NCBI RefSeq assembly: GCF_000253255.1
Contig: NC_015582.1
Coordinates: 1 to 48,714 of the forward strand
Direction of reading: 5' to 3'
Length of the DNA stretch: 48,714 nt
Origin: Novosphingobium sp. PP1Y
Lineage (GTDB): Bacteria > Pseudomonadota > Alphaproteobacteria > Sphingomonadales > Sphingomonadaceae
Under the pieces are notes generated by a model. That model did not search any database. It had not been told where the DNA came from and worked only from the letters and a program-made list of their open reading frames with translations. This document shows, one piece after another, positions 24,651 through 33,794 of this stretch; positions within the stretch are counted from its first letter, which is position 1, and each line of letters starts with the position of its first letter. A program made the position numbers and the translations under genes.

Positions 24651-26396
24651 ATGAAACGTCTGGCTCTCGCGGTCGCTTTCCTGGTTTCCACTGGGGGAGA
24701 AGCGCAGACACTGCGGCGTGTGCCCCTAACCGGATACGTCGATCGTACTGGGCAGGTAGTCGAACCCGCCAAGTGGGAAGCTGGATCCACCCTCTTCCGC
24801 GGTGACTGGGTAGCTGTACGACGCGGAGGCAAAGCCGGATATTTCAATCTCCGCACGCGCGCGACTACCGGCCTCATTTTCGACGAAACAGGCGATGCTG
24901 CTCATGACCGCGCCTTGTTTATTCATGGCCCTGAACCCGTTCGGATCGGCGACGAATGGGGCTATGCTGACGAAGCTGGCAAGGTTGTGATAGAACCGCG
25001 CTTTGCGGGCGCGCAGGCCTTTGATGAAGATGGGCTCGCGATCGTCAAGGTACGCGACAAAGATGGTTTTGGCTTGTCTGCGGGCATGATCGACCGGACA
25101 GGACGTATAGTGGTGGAACCACGCTACGACATCATTCGGCCGTTCCGTGGTGCGGCGCTGACGGGGGTCAGCAAAGCCGGTCGTTTCGGTGCGATCGACC
25201 GCACTGGACGTGAAATAATACCGATGCGTTTTGGTGGAATCGGTAACTTTGCTGCCAACGGCCTTGCTCCCGCGACACTTACCGGCGGTTACGGAAAAGA
25301 CGGGTCGCTCTGGGGTTATATTGACCACACCGGCCGGTTCGTGATTCCGGAGCGTTTCAGCTTTGCAGGCAGTTTCACCGGTGATCCGTCGGACGGTGGG
25401 ATTGATGCGCCCGTCGGCCTCGCACGCGTCGCGCTCGGACCACGCGAGGTCGCCTATATAGATGCTAAGGGCGCGATAGTGACCCGCTTCCCAACGGGGA
25501 TAATAGCCTGGGGCGTCAGTCCCAATGGGCTTGTCCGTTTCCAGGATATGGCAACTGCTCGCTACGGTTTCGCCAACGCCAAGACAGGCGCGATCGTCAT
25601 CCCGGCAAGATTTTCGCAGGTCGGCGGCTTCGACGATCAGGGTCTTGCCGCAGCCAAGGAAGGCGAACGCGCAGGATTCATCCATGCCGATGGACAGTGG
25701 GCATTCCCGCCTCGCTTCACCTCGACATACAATTTCGACGCCATGGGTCAGGCCCAAGTCACCGAGGATGGTCGATCCGAGCTTGTAGACCGCGACGGCA
25801 AGGTGCTGGCCACGCTGACGCATGGTGAGGGCTTTTTCCATCAAGACAGCGAGTTCGCCGCCTTCCGTGTTTTCCCTGGGCAGGAAGATGCGCCCACACA
25901 ACGCTTCGGCACCTGGGCACTGGATGCGACATTGTACGCCGTTCCCGAGATACCATCGCTTATGCCGACCACGACGGGCAACGTCCGCCTTAGTTTCGCC
26001 AGCGACGATGCTCTCGTCCGCTGGCGGATCGAGACAGAGGGATGGGTCGTGACGTTGGTGAACGAGGAAGGGCCAAGTGGTGAGCCCGACGTGACTAGGC
26101 AAGACCGTCTGGCGGACTTTCCCCCTGATGCCGAGACGCTAGTCGCTCTACTCGTCCGGCAGTTTGAGGGTCAGTCAGCACTCAGCATCGCAACCAAGCC
26201 AGCGGTCACCGCCGCGCAAGCCGCCCAGGCAGAACGAGCTCAGCGCATCTCAGCCAATCGTGCCCGATACCTGGCCCAGCTACGCACCTCGACCCCAGAC
26301 TTAGCGCGGGCGCTCACCGCCATGCGTACTCGTGTATCCGATCAATTCGGAAAGCTGTCCGGGATGCCCTGCATGCCGCCTCAATGCGTTTATTGA
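24651..26396 (+). CDS. Secreted WG-repeat protein (transposon cargo)
   Basis: The 581-residue protein begins with a signal peptide (MKRLALAVAFLVSTGGEAQ). About eight WG-type repeats follow, each roughly G-Y/F-I-D-x-x-G-x-x-V-I-x-P-R-F, e.g. EWGYADEAGKVVIEPRF, LWGYIDHTGRFVIPERF, RYGFANAKTGAIVIPARF and RAGFIHADGQWAFPPRF. The C-terminal 180 residues are not repeat-like and end MPCMPPQCVY. WG repeats form beta-propeller or beta-solenoid-like surfaces; substrates are generally unknown. Start ATG 24651 follows AGGAGG directly, and an earlier ATG at 24624 overlaps the tnpR stop. It lies inside the transposon ends, so it is true cargo. No resistance or catabolic function can be claimed. Confidence 0.88.
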   Translation: MKRLALAVAFLVSTGGEAQTLRRVPLTGYVDRTGQVVEPAKWEAGSTLFRGDWVAVRRGGKAGYFNLRTRATTGLIFDETGDAAHDRALFIHGPEPVRIGDEWGYADEAGKVVIEPRFAGAQAFDEDGLAIVKVRDKDGFGLSAGMIDRTGRIVVEPRYDIIRPFRGAALTGVSKAGRFGAIDRTGREIIPMRFGGIGNFAANGLAPATLTGGYGKDGSLWGYIDHTGRFVIPERFSFAGSFTGDPSDGGIDAPVGLARVALGPREVAYIDAKGAIVTRFPTGIIAWGVSPNGLVRFQDMATARYGFANAKTGAIVIPARFSQVGGFDDQGLAAAKEGERAGFIHADGQWAFPPRFTSTYNFDAMGQAQVTEDGRSELVDRDGKVLATLTHGEGFFHQDSEFAAFRVFPGQEDAPTQRFGTWALDATLYAVPEIPSLMPTTTGNVRLSFASDDALVRWRIETEGWVVTLVNEEGPSGEPDVTRQDRLADFPPDAETLVALLVRQFEGQSALSIATKPAVTAAQAAQAERAQRISANRARYLAQLRTSTPDLARALTAMRTRVSDQFGKLSGMPCMPPQCVY

Positions 26397-26440
26397 TCAG
26401 GGGTTGAGCAACCGCAGCCAAATAGCTGCGCCGCCCAAGT

Positions 26441-26496
26441 GTTCGCTGATTGTTCGATCTTATCGTTGTTTGGCGTACCATCCACGCTATGCCCTC
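26441..26496 (-). repeat. Right inverted repeat of the transposon
   Basis: Reverse complement of the left end with four mismatches over 56 bases; ends CGCTATGCCCTC and is followed by target duplication AAATA. It begins 44 bases after the cargo stop codon. Confidence 0.93.
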
Positions 26497-26521
26497 AAAT
26501 ATACGCTAGCGCTTTGCGCCT

Positions 26522-26541
26522 GCGCATTTTCTGAAATGCGC
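26522..26541. terminator. Hairpin downstream of the DUF2971 gene
   Basis: Perfect 8-bp stem GCGCATTT and AAATGCGC around TCTG, 130 bases past the DUF2971 stop on its strand and just outside the transposon. Possible terminator; no long T run. The rest of 26502-26669 shows nothing else. Confidence 0.4.
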
Positions 26542-26669
26542 CCATTCCAGCCAATCGGGAACTTGCCTTCCACCTCAAGGAGCGGCCACTCGCAGCCCAC
26601 TGTAATTGGTCCAATCTTCGAAAATGCAATATCAGCTGATCTGTAGGCAGTTACGAAGATCTGGGGCGC

Positions 26670-27641
26670 TCACCACTTCTGTCGCAGCGGGATATGGGAC
26701 ACGTGAATGACCGGATTGCCCTGACCCAATGCAACCATTTGGTCTCTGAAGGCGCGAAAAACGGTTTCCGGATACAGACATGGGCCGATTATTATTCCAG
26801 CGAGGATTTCTTTGAGGTCAAGCTGTGGAATATCGAAAAGTGCGTCTTTCCCAGGATTGTGAAAAGGTAATTCATAGACCGCTTGGGGGATGCCGCCGAT
26901 GGTGATCGTCTGTGGCAGAAGGCGGCTCGAGCTGAACTCGTAGGGGCGATGAATTACCCGCCACTCCTGCTCTTCCTCAAAGCCAGGATGCTTTAGCGAA
27001 AGCATAGACATTTGCAGGGCAAGAGCAGTCACATCGAGCAAGATTTCGGGATCAAATTCGGCAAGAAAGTCTTTTTCAGCTTCCAACCCTTGGACCATCT
27101 TTTCGAATTGCTCAGCATATTCCTTTGCTCCGCCGTACAGCACGGGGCTAGTGATCAAATCCATGTCGATATCGAGTTCAGTCGTGATGACCTCATGACG
27201 AAACAATAGCGCGACGCCGGCAACTGGCCCGCCGTAGGCGCGCCACATTGAAAGTCGTCCTAATAAATCATTTGGATCGTGTTCACTCAGGCTCGACATA
27301 AACACAGTTTCACGGGCATGCTTACGATGGCCTTCATGACGATCCAAAAGTCGCGCGCCCAAGTGATCGGAAATGCCGTCGAGGAACTCGTACAGCCTGG
27401 CACCGAGATCACCCTTTATTGTAGTCTCCGTTGCGGCCCGCCCGAAGTCGATCTCAAGGAAATCATTCATGACACCGGCATTGCGCAGCCACATTGTGCG
27501 ACCGGAAAGGATTTTCATCGCGGTGTCTGCAGTCGTATAGTGTGCGAGCAGCTTTTTCCGGTCCCGAAGTCGATCTGCACGTTCAGCATCGTAACTAAAT
27601 ACGAGTTTGAGCAGCTTCTTGGTTTTCTCGTCTAGTGCCAT
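26670..27641 (-). CDS. DUF2971 family protein
   Basis: The 323-residue protein has the DUF2971 pattern: LLAHYTTADTAMKILSGRTMWLRNAGVMNDFLE near the N-terminus, MSSLSEHDPNDLLGRLSMWRAYGGPVAGVALLF in the middle, and EEEQEWRVIHRPYEF. The HYT...W..N....ND and S...D....W..YG blocks recall an ADP-ribosyltransferase-like fold (my inference). The start at 27641 follows GGGAG five bases upstream. It is an orphan between the transposon and virD4, on the same strand as the tra operon but 264 bases below its end. DUF2971 genes often lie in accessory or defence islands; function unknown. Confidence 0.85.
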   Translation of the reverse strand: MALDEKTKKLLKLVFSYDAERADRLRDRKKLLAHYTTADTAMKILSGRTMWLRNAGVMNDFLEIDFGRAATETTIKGDLGARLYEFLDGISDHLGARLLDRHEGHRKHARETVFMSSLSEHDPNDLLGRLSMWRAYGGPVAGVALLFRHEVITTELDIDMDLITSPVLYGGAKEYAEQFEKMVQGLEAEKDFLAEFDPEILLDVTALALQMSMLSLKHPGFEEEQEWRVIHRPYEFSSSRLLPQTITIGGIPQAVYELPFHNPGKDALFDIPQLDLKEILAGIIIGPCLYPETVFRAFRDQMVALGQGNPVIHVSHIPLRQKW

Positions 27642-27904
27642 GAATTCTCCCAAAACTGAAATATCTTAAAACGGACCGACTTCGAACTGACAGAGAAAAG
27701 GCGAGAAGGACAAGCAGATTTGCGGGAAAGGATCTGCGGACAACTGCGATAAATATCGATGGTGGGGGCAGCCTGCACAGGGGAGCAGAATGTTGAGTGC
27801 TGAACGTCAACAAACGATCAAGGCACACTTGCGGACGCAACTTTTGCGATGGGCAGCTTTCCTACCTTCGCGTCTCCGAACGCGACAGTCCGCAACCGGC
27901 CCAA

Positions 27905-29785
27905 TCAGGCTGTTGGGATCATCACGGAAAATAGGTCCTTGAACAACATGTGCGCCGTCTGCCGGGGGGCGTGATTGGCTGTCGCCTGAAGCGCTTTGAC
28001 CACCGGCATGTTTAGAGGCCTGGCGCTGGCTCCGGGTATTACCGCGTCGCTTTCCCCACTCGCCTCCGCAGCCGTGATGACGCGAAGGCTTCGCGCCGGA
28101 ACGGAAGGGTCGGGCCGGATCGTCGGCATCGCCGGAGCCGGCACCTTCGTCAGCGCGAGCATGTCCTTCTCCTGATAGTACCGGATCTTCCTGCCGTAGA
28201 CGGGCGGGATGCCCGAGCGCAGGACGATCAGGTCCTTTTCGGGCAGCAAGAGAAGCTCTTGCGGGAGCAGGAGCGCACGGCGCTGATCGGATTCTGACAC
28301 CGAACCGCCGCCGCGGCCCCAGGCGCCGAACGAACGGGATTTGGCGCGAAAGGTGTAGGTGCCCAGGCGCTCCGAGACGTTCTTGGCGTCGTTGATCTCC
28401 TTGGGTCGCATGACGATCTGCACGCCGCAGTTCGCGGAGATCTCCTTGGCCACCTTATCGCCGTAGATGTGATCGAGCTGGGAGAAGTTCTGGATCACGG
28501 GGAGGAGGCGGATGCCGTAGCCCGCCACATAGCTGAAGCCGCTGGCGATAACCGAGGCCCGGCCGAGGCGGGTGAACTCGTCGAGCAGGAGGAGTAGGCG
28601 CACGTTGTGCCGGTCGGATGAGGGCAGCTCGCGCACGTTGAGGTCGATGAGCTGTTGGAAGAGCAGGTTGTAGATCGGCGCGACCCGCTCGAGGTCGTCG
28701 GGCGAAACGCCGAGGTAGAGCGAGATCCGCTTGTCGCGAAACTGGCGCAGATCGAAGTCGCTCTCGGCCGTTGCCGCGTCGACATAAGGGTTGAGCCAAA
28801 GGTTGATCTTGGCCGTCACGGACTGGCGAATGGACGTGAAGGTGTTGTCCGACGAAGAAATCCAGTCGCGCAGCGCAGAAATGCACGCGCCCGAGAGAGG
28901 CTTTCCGGCCTGTTCGCGCTGCTTGATGATCTTCGGGAAGCGGCGCCTGGCATCGCCAGCGGCGAACTGGCGGTAGACCTCGCCGATCGTGAAGGGCAGG
29001 GCGTCCTCGCCATCATCGACCGTGGCCGCGACATAAGCTGAGACGCCGAGAAAGGCCGTGCGCGCGCTTTCGGCCCAAAAATTGTCGCCGGTCAGGGGGA
29101 GCGGGAACAGCATGGCTCCGATCTTCTGCAACTCGTTGATGATTTCGACGGGATCGCGGCGGTCGATATGGCCGAGCGGATTGTAGCGGCATGTCCTTCC
29201 TTCCCCGTCGAGCGGGTTGAACAGGAGCGTCTTCTGGCGAAGCTCCTTGGCGCGGTAGCCTGAGGTCAGGTCCCAGTTCTCCTGCTTCACATCGAGGACC
29301 ACGACGGAATCGGGCCAGGACAGCAGGTTCGGGATCACGACGCCCACGCCCTTGCCGGCCCGGGTTGGGGCTTCGAGCATGACATGCTCGGTCCCGCCGA
29401 AGCGCAGAAACCTGGCATTGAAACGGCCAAGGATGATGCCGGCGCTTGCGAGAAGCCCAGCATCCTTCACCTCGCCAAAGCGCGCCCAGCGTGCCTCGCC
29501 GTGCAGCTTTTGAGCCGAGAACATCGAGGCGAAGACGCCGACCAGGCACAAGGCAAAGCTGATCGCGAAGCCCAGAAGAAACGGTTGCCAGACGATCGGC
29601 ATGGATTTCATCGACCAGAGCGCGCCCGGCACTTTCATCCAGGGTGTTTGCATCGAGAGTAGGTGCGCGCGCCACAGCACCGTGATTGCGCCGATCGCGG
29701 CGCTTACCACGAGGCCCAGGATCATGAGAAACGAAATGGCGCCCGGTTGGGACGCCCCCGGATTGCGAACCATCTTGCCACTCAT
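27905..29785 (-). CDS. virD4: VirD4/TraG type IV coupling protein
   Basis: The 626-residue protein has two N-terminal membrane segments (about 17-40 and 68-90), Walker A in APTRAGKGVG (about 139-148) and Walker B LLLLLDEFTRLG. It is a hexameric inner-membrane ATPase that brings the relaxase-DNA complex to the secretion channel. It is last in the minus-strand tra operon, 18 bases after virB11. The C-terminal tail (after about 540) is proline-rich and variable. Full length and intact. Confidence 0.93.
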   Translation of the reverse strand: MSGKMVRNPGASQPGAISFLMILGLVVSAAIGAITVLWRAHLLSMQTPWMKVPGALWSMKSMPIVWQPFLLGFAISFALCLVGVFASMFSAQKLHGEARWARFGEVKDAGLLASAGIILGRFNARFLRFGGTEHVMLEAPTRAGKGVGVVIPNLLSWPDSVVVLDVKQENWDLTSGYRAKELRQKTLLFNPLDGEGRTCRYNPLGHIDRRDPVEIINELQKIGAMLFPLPLTGDNFWAESARTAFLGVSAYVAATVDDGEDALPFTIGEVYRQFAAGDARRRFPKIIKQREQAGKPLSGACISALRDWISSSDNTFTSIRQSVTAKINLWLNPYVDAATAESDFDLRQFRDKRISLYLGVSPDDLERVAPIYNLLFQQLIDLNVRELPSSDRHNVRLLLLLDEFTRLGRASVIASGFSYVAGYGIRLLPVIQNFSQLDHIYGDKVAKEISANCGVQIVMRPKEINDAKNVSERLGTYTFRAKSRSFGAWGRGGGSVSESDQRRALLLPQELLLLPEKDLIVLRSGIPPVYGRKIRYYQEKDMLALTKVPAPAMPTIRPDPSVPARSLRVITAAEASGESDAVIPGASARPLNMPVVKALQATANHAPRQTAHMLFKDLFSVMIPTA

Positions 29786-29803
29786 GGGCCACTCCTTGGG
29801 TTG

Positions 29804-30820
29804 TCAGTCGTGAGGTTTGCCGGCCGGATCGAACCATACTTCGGTCATCCGGTAGCGGGCAGGTCGGCCGTCGCTGGGCGGAAGGCGGTGCATCTGCACC
29901 ACGATGTCGACGAGCGACCGCAGCAGCGCGCGAATGTCGTGGCGGTCGAGGTCGTTGCCGCCTTCGGATTCCTTGACGAGCAAGGTGAGCTGCTCGAGCG
30001 CGCCTTCGGCAGTGTTGGCGTGGACGGTCGTGATCGAGCCGGGATGCCCGCTGTTGACGTTGCGCAGGTAGAAGAAGGCGGTGCCGTCGCGCAGCTCCTG
30101 GAGAAGGATGCGGTCGGGGCGCATGCGCAGCGCCGATTCCAGCAATTCCTTCGCGCCCGCCTTTTGCAGACCGTGCCCATCCTTGGAATACATCATGTGA
30201 ACCCGGTTGCGCTGGGGGACCACCAGTTCGCGGGTATCCTCGATCGTCAGCACTCGCTCGAAGTCAGGGATCAATTTGATGAGGGCTTTGGAGAAAGTGG
30301 TCTTTCCCGAGCCGGTCGCCCCGGAAATCAGGATGTTCTTGCGCGCCTCGACGGCGAGCTTGAAGAAGCCGTTCCAGTCGCCTGCGGCCCGGTAGGCCAG
30401 CAAGGCGTCATCGACCTCGTTGGCGGCACCGTGTGCCTTCACTTCGCTGAAGAGCCCTGAGCGGTCGAGGTCGCCAAGATCCATCGCCGTGTTCGAGGCC
30501 TTGCGGATCGTGATCGAGACGAAGCCGCGCTCGATGGCAGGCGGGATCACGACCTGGGCGCGCTCGCCGCCCGGCAGGACCGAGGAGCAGATGGGGTAGT
30601 CCTCGCTGATGTCCTGCTTGGTCAGGCCCGCAATGAGGCGGGCCAGCGTCATGAGGCTGGCGTGATCGAGCGCGGGCGCTTCATGCCACTCCCACCCCTT
30701 GCGGGTTTCGACGCCGATCACGCCCGGCTCGTTGATGACCAGTTCGGTCACGTCCTCGCGATCGAGGAGCGGTTGCAGCGGGGCTGCATTGTGCTGGTAG
30801 ATCGTAGAGACGTGTGCCAT
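29804..30820 (-). CDS. virB11: VirB11 secretion ATPase
   Basis: The 338-residue protein has an N-terminal domain (VTELVINEPGVIGVETRKGWEWHE), Walker A GATGSGKTT (167-175), Asp box LTIEDTRELV, Walker B-like RPDRILLQELRDGTAF, and the His box HPGSITTVHANTAEGALEQL. It is a hexameric cytoplasmic traffic ATPase that powers pilus assembly and DNA transfer with VirB4 and VirD4. It follows virB10 after three bases. Intact. Confidence 0.95.
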   Translation of the reverse strand: MAHVSTIYQHNAAPLQPLLDREDVTELVINEPGVIGVETRKGWEWHEAPALDHASLMTLARLIAGLTKQDISEDYPICSSVLPGGERAQVVIPPAIERGFVSITIRKASNTAMDLGDLDRSGLFSEVKAHGAANEVDDALLAYRAAGDWNGFFKLAVEARKNILISGATGSGKTTFSKALIKLIPDFERVLTIEDTRELVVPQRNRVHMMYSKDGHGLQKAGAKELLESALRMRPDRILLQELRDGTAFFYLRNVNSGHPGSITTVHANTAEGALEQLTLLVKESEGGNDLDRHDIRALLRSLVDIVVQMHRLPPSDGRPARYRMTEVWFDPAGKPHD

Positions 30821-30823
30821 CGC

Positions 30824-32095
30824 TCAGCGCCTCAGCTTGAGGTCGTAGACCGGGCTGAAATCAAAATCCTTGGCGACGAAGATGGCGGCGGTGTCGCCCT
30901 GGTTCTTCTTCAGGATCGGCTTGATGTTCCTGCTGTCCTGCAGGATCGTGTTGCCCATCTCGCTGGGCACCTGCGTCGTGTAGGTGCCTTCGTTCGCGAC
31001 GGCGCGACCGGCGATGTTCGAGGCGTCCTCGAGCACGCTCATCATGAGCGCTGCGCCAAAGCGCGCCCAGAACTGCGTATCGACCCCGCCCGACATGCCC
31101 GAGCGGCCGAGCGTGTCGGCCGCGGGTGAGCCAAGGTCGATCGCGACCCCGCGCGGGGTGAGCGCACGGGTCCAGAGCACGAACATGCGCGCCTGGCCTT
31201 GCGTGATGCCGCCAGAATATTGGCCCAGGACCTTGGTGCCCTTGTCGAGCAGGATCACGAGGCCGTCTTCGGAATAGACGTCGTGGTTGATGACGCACGA
31301 GACGAACCCGGCCTGTGTCGAGTTGATCGCGGTCTGCAACGTGCAGGGAATAACCGTGCCGGCGCTCAGCAGGAAGTCGCGGTTCTTGATGAGCGAGGCA
31401 CGAACCGTCTCGATCTTCGCGTGCCCGAGCTGGTCGGTGAAGTCGGTCGAGCCCTTGCTGCCCGAACCCGTGCCTGCGTCATCATCCGAGGGCGGGCCAA
31501 AGCCGCTGGCGCCGAAGTTGCGCGGCCCGCTTTCCTGGGCCTGCCTACCCGCAGCGGCTGCGCTCCCCGCTGGCGACGCCGTGGAGGTGGACGCTGTGAG
31601 GCCATTGGCCTGATAGGCCATGACCGGGGCCCGTCGTGCGGCGTCAGCCATTTTCAGGCGCTCCTCATAGCGCTTCTGGGCCAGGCTTTCCTCGCCACTG
31701 GCCGTCTCGCCCGACACAGGGACGGGATTGCCGTTGGCGTCGGTGGTCTGCTGCTCAAGGACCGGACGGCCAAAGACATCGGTCTGGGGGCTGCCGGCTT
31801 GCCCGAGCTGGCCTGCGAGGGCCGCACGCTGCGCGGTGGGTGAGGCCACCACATCATCGACGCTCTTCTGGCTGGCTTGCGCGGGCTCCTCGGCCGCCTT
31901 CGCCGAGCCGGCATCGTGAAAGACCCCGTAGCCGATGATGATGCCAAGAATGGTTGCGATCAGGCCGACACCGGCCCCGACGAAGGCGACGTTGCCCCAA
32001 TTGGTGCCACTGCGACCAGCGGGCGATCCGGTCTCCTCGGGAATGGAATCGGCGGGCGCGAGTTCACCGCCGCGATCAATGACGTTCTCGGCCAT
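30824..32095 (-). CDS. virB10: VirB10 core-complex protein
   Basis: The 423-residue protein has a short cytoplasmic N-terminus, one membrane helix (about 33-55, VAFVGAGVGLIATILGIIIGYGVF), a proline/alanine-rich periplasmic linker, then the TrbI/VirB10 beta-barrel domain (LLSAGTVIPCTLQTAINSTQAGFVSCVI; GQARMFVLWTRALTPRGVAIDL). It spans both membranes and gates the channel with VirB7 and VirB9. It is one base from the virB9 stop. Complete. Confidence 0.95.
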   Translation of the reverse strand: MAENVIDRGGELAPADSIPEETGSPAGRSGTNWGNVAFVGAGVGLIATILGIIIGYGVFHDAGSAKAAEEPAQASQKSVDDVVASPTAQRAALAGQLGQAGSPQTDVFGRPVLEQQTTDANGNPVPVSGETASGEESLAQKRYEERLKMADAARRAPVMAYQANGLTASTSTASPAGSAAAAGRQAQESGPRNFGASGFGPPSDDDAGTGSGSKGSTDFTDQLGHAKIETVRASLIKNRDFLLSAGTVIPCTLQTAINSTQAGFVSCVINHDVYSEDGLVILLDKGTKVLGQYSGGITQGQARMFVLWTRALTPRGVAIDLGSPAADTLGRSGMSGGVDTQFWARFGAALMMSVLEDASNIAGRAVANEGTYTTQVPSEMGNTILQDSRNIKPILKKNQGDTAAIFVAKDFDFSPVYDLKLRR

Positions 32096-32096
32096 G

Positions 32097-33104
32097 TTAC
32101 TGCCCTTTCACTTTGCGTTCGACGATGTTGGAGACAGTGCCCGTGCGTTCGGCGCGATCGTTGCGGGGCGGGGCCTCGTTGTAGATCGCGAGGACCGCCT
32201 TGCCCCGACGCAGGCGCAGTTCGCGGTAGACGGCGTGGATCACCACGAAGTCGTCGCGCACGTCGTAGGGCACGATCGTCTCGCTCCCGTCCACGTCGAC
32301 GGCGAAGATCGAGGGAATGTCGGCGTGGCCGGGAAAGCGCATCGCCGTGAACTCGCCGTTGTCGGAGATTTCGCTCGGTTGCAGCGAGGCATCGCCCTGC
32401 TCGGTGTAGTTGAAGTTGCGCTTGCCCTCGATCACCGCATGATCGAGCGCAGCTTTGACGATCCGGCTCTGCATGGCCTGTGCGGCCTGAACCTGCGCCA
32501 TCTGGGCCTGCTCGGCGCTCATCGCCTGCTCCGCTTGTGGGTAGTGGAAGCGAATGCCGTACATCGTGGCCGAGGTGCCGAGCGCCAGGTTGAAGTGGTA
32601 GGTGCGCGTCATCCCGGCTTCTTGGGTGAGGACGATGAGGTTTGTTCCGGCCGCCTTTTCGCGGGGCTTGAGAAAGACGACATTGCCGACCGGTGCAATC
32701 TGCCAGGAGATCGTGTCGCCTAGGGCGGCCTGGGTGACCGTCTCGCCCGCGCCAAACTGGATCTCGATTGCGTGGCGGAACTGGCCGACGACCGTCACCA
32801 CCTGGTCGGGATCGTAATCGACCGTACGCACCCGCGCGTCCTTCTCGCCTGCAACGGGCGTTTCGGCCGCAAAGCTGGCATGAGGCGCGAGTGTAACGAC
32901 GACGGTGCCGGCGAGGCTGAAGGTCACCAGCTTGCGCCAGATCGCGTCGATACCGCGCCAGAACGGGCTTCTGGCGCCCGATGAGGTGAGCGCGACCTTG
33001 GTGTCTACAGGCGACAGGCGCCGGGCGACTTTGTCGCGAAGGACGGGGAGGAAGGGCGTAGGGGGGCTGTCACCGCTTTCGGGCGTCTTGGGCGCATCGC
33101 TCAT
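32097..33104 (-). CDS. virB9: VirB9 core-complex protein
   Basis: The 335-residue protein has a long N-terminus (about 55 residues) before the signal-like segment LVTFSLAGTVVVTLAPHASFA, then VirB9 marks RVRTVDYDPDQVVTVVGQFRHAIEIQFG and GTNLIVLTQEAGMTRTYHFNLAL, and a C-terminal domain MRFPGHADIPSIFAVDVDG...HAVYRELRLRRGKAVLAIYNE. It forms the outer ring with VirB7 and VirB10. The 60-residue cytoplasmic-looking extension before the signal is unusual; a downstream start may be used, but no better SD decides it. Confidence 0.92.
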   Translation of the reverse strand: MSDAPKTPESGDSPPTPFLPVLRDKVARRLSPVDTKVALTSSGARSPFWRGIDAIWRKLVTFSLAGTVVVTLAPHASFAAETPVAGEKDARVRTVDYDPDQVVTVVGQFRHAIEIQFGAGETVTQAALGDTISWQIAPVGNVVFLKPREKAAGTNLIVLTQEAGMTRTYHFNLALGTSATMYGIRFHYPQAEQAMSAEQAQMAQVQAAQAMQSRIVKAALDHAVIEGKRNFNYTEQGDASLQPSEISDNGEFTAMRFPGHADIPSIFAVDVDGSETIVPYDVRDDFVVIHAVYRELRLRRGKAVLAIYNEAPPRNDRAERTGTVSNIVERKVKGQ

Positions 33105-33105
33105 G

Positions 33106-33783
33106 TCAGGTCTCCGGGTCCGAGTGGAAATTCACGACCTCGAAGCCGAGCGGATTGATCAGCCGGTCCTTCTCCAGCGTTGGCGCTGTCGTGAACTTGA
33201 AGGTGAGGGTGGCGGTCCAGTTCTGCGCCGTGGGCGTGTTCTGGCCCATCGTGAGGAGCTTGGCGTAGCGGACCTGCGCGACGGTCGGGCTCAGGAAGCT
33301 GATCGCGCGAATGTGGATCGAGACGAAGCCCTTGTCCCCGTAGATGTTGGAGGGGGCCTTCTCGTTGCTCGACTTGACGCTACCAAGGTAGCGCGAGCCT
33401 TCGGCCTTGTCGCTCATGAGCATGACCGCATAGGCGTTCTCGCGCGCGGCATCGTCGAGCCAGCCTTCGCGTAGGCGAATGTACTGCGCCACGAAGAATC
33501 GGTTGACCGCATCGTCATAAGTCTGGGGCTGCGGGCCCTTGAGCGCAGTCACGACCTGCGTTTCTCCGGTCGATTTGTCGACGCGGATCACATAAGGCTC
33601 GACCGTTTTCAGCGGTGCCAGCATGGCGACAGCGCCAGTCGCGACTAGCGCCATGGCGCAGGCGCAGCCAGCGACCGTCCAGGCCACCCGCCGGGACTGG
33701 ATGGCCGCGCGCATCCGGTCGTATTCGAAGGTCCGTGCGCTTTCGAGGTACGTGCCTTTGTCGGCGGCTTTGACCTGGGCCAT
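33106..33783 (-). CDS. virB8: VirB8 inner-membrane assembly factor
   Basis: The 225-residue protein starts MAQVKAADKGTYLESARTFEYDRM, has a membrane helix at about 34-56 (VAWTVAGCACAMALVATGAVAML) and a periplasmic NTF2-like domain (YVIRVDKSTGETQVV; DDAVNRFFVAQYIRLREGW; VRYAKLL). It nucleates assembly of the channel. The upstream in-frame extension to 34086 overlaps the lipoprotein gene and is not used; ATG 33783 follows the lipoprotein stop by 11 bases. Confidence 0.93.
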   Translation of the reverse strand: MAQVKAADKGTYLESARTFEYDRMRAAIQSRRVAWTVAGCACAMALVATGAVAMLAPLKTVEPYVIRVDKSTGETQVVTALKGPQPQTYDDAVNRFFVAQYIRLREGWLDDAARENAYAVMLMSDKAEGSRYLGSVKSSNEKAPSNIYGDKGFVSIHIRAISFLSPTVAQVRYAKLLTMGQNTPTAQNWTATLTFKFTTAPTLEKDRLINPLGFEVVNFHSDPET

Positions 33784-33794
33784 GAGACGTTTCC

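Larger units (their letters stand above)
20890..26496. mobile_element. Complete Tn3-family transposon with a WG-repeat cargo gene
   Basis: The 5607-bp element has 56-bp inverted ends (20890-20945 and 26441-26496, 52 of 56 matching) and a perfect 5-bp target duplication AAATA (20885-20889, 26497-26501). Inside are tnpA (minus), a res region, tnpR (plus) and one cargo gene. The outer 38 bp match at 35 positions and end in TAAG, as in Tn3-family ends, but begin GAGGGC rather than GGGG. It inserted between the mob operon and the DUF2971 gene without breaking a recognised gene. All parts look functional. Confidence 0.93.

Noticed and set aside
24726..26102. Minus-strand ORF of 458 residues within the WG-repeat gene.
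   Set aside because: The plus-strand frame has clear WG repeats and a signal peptide; the antisense frame has no recognisable features.
27642..27904. ORF at 27595-27840 (minus) as a gene between DUF2971 and virD4.
   Set aside because: It overlaps the DUF2971 start region in another frame, lacks an SD and has no recognisable content; the gap appears empty.
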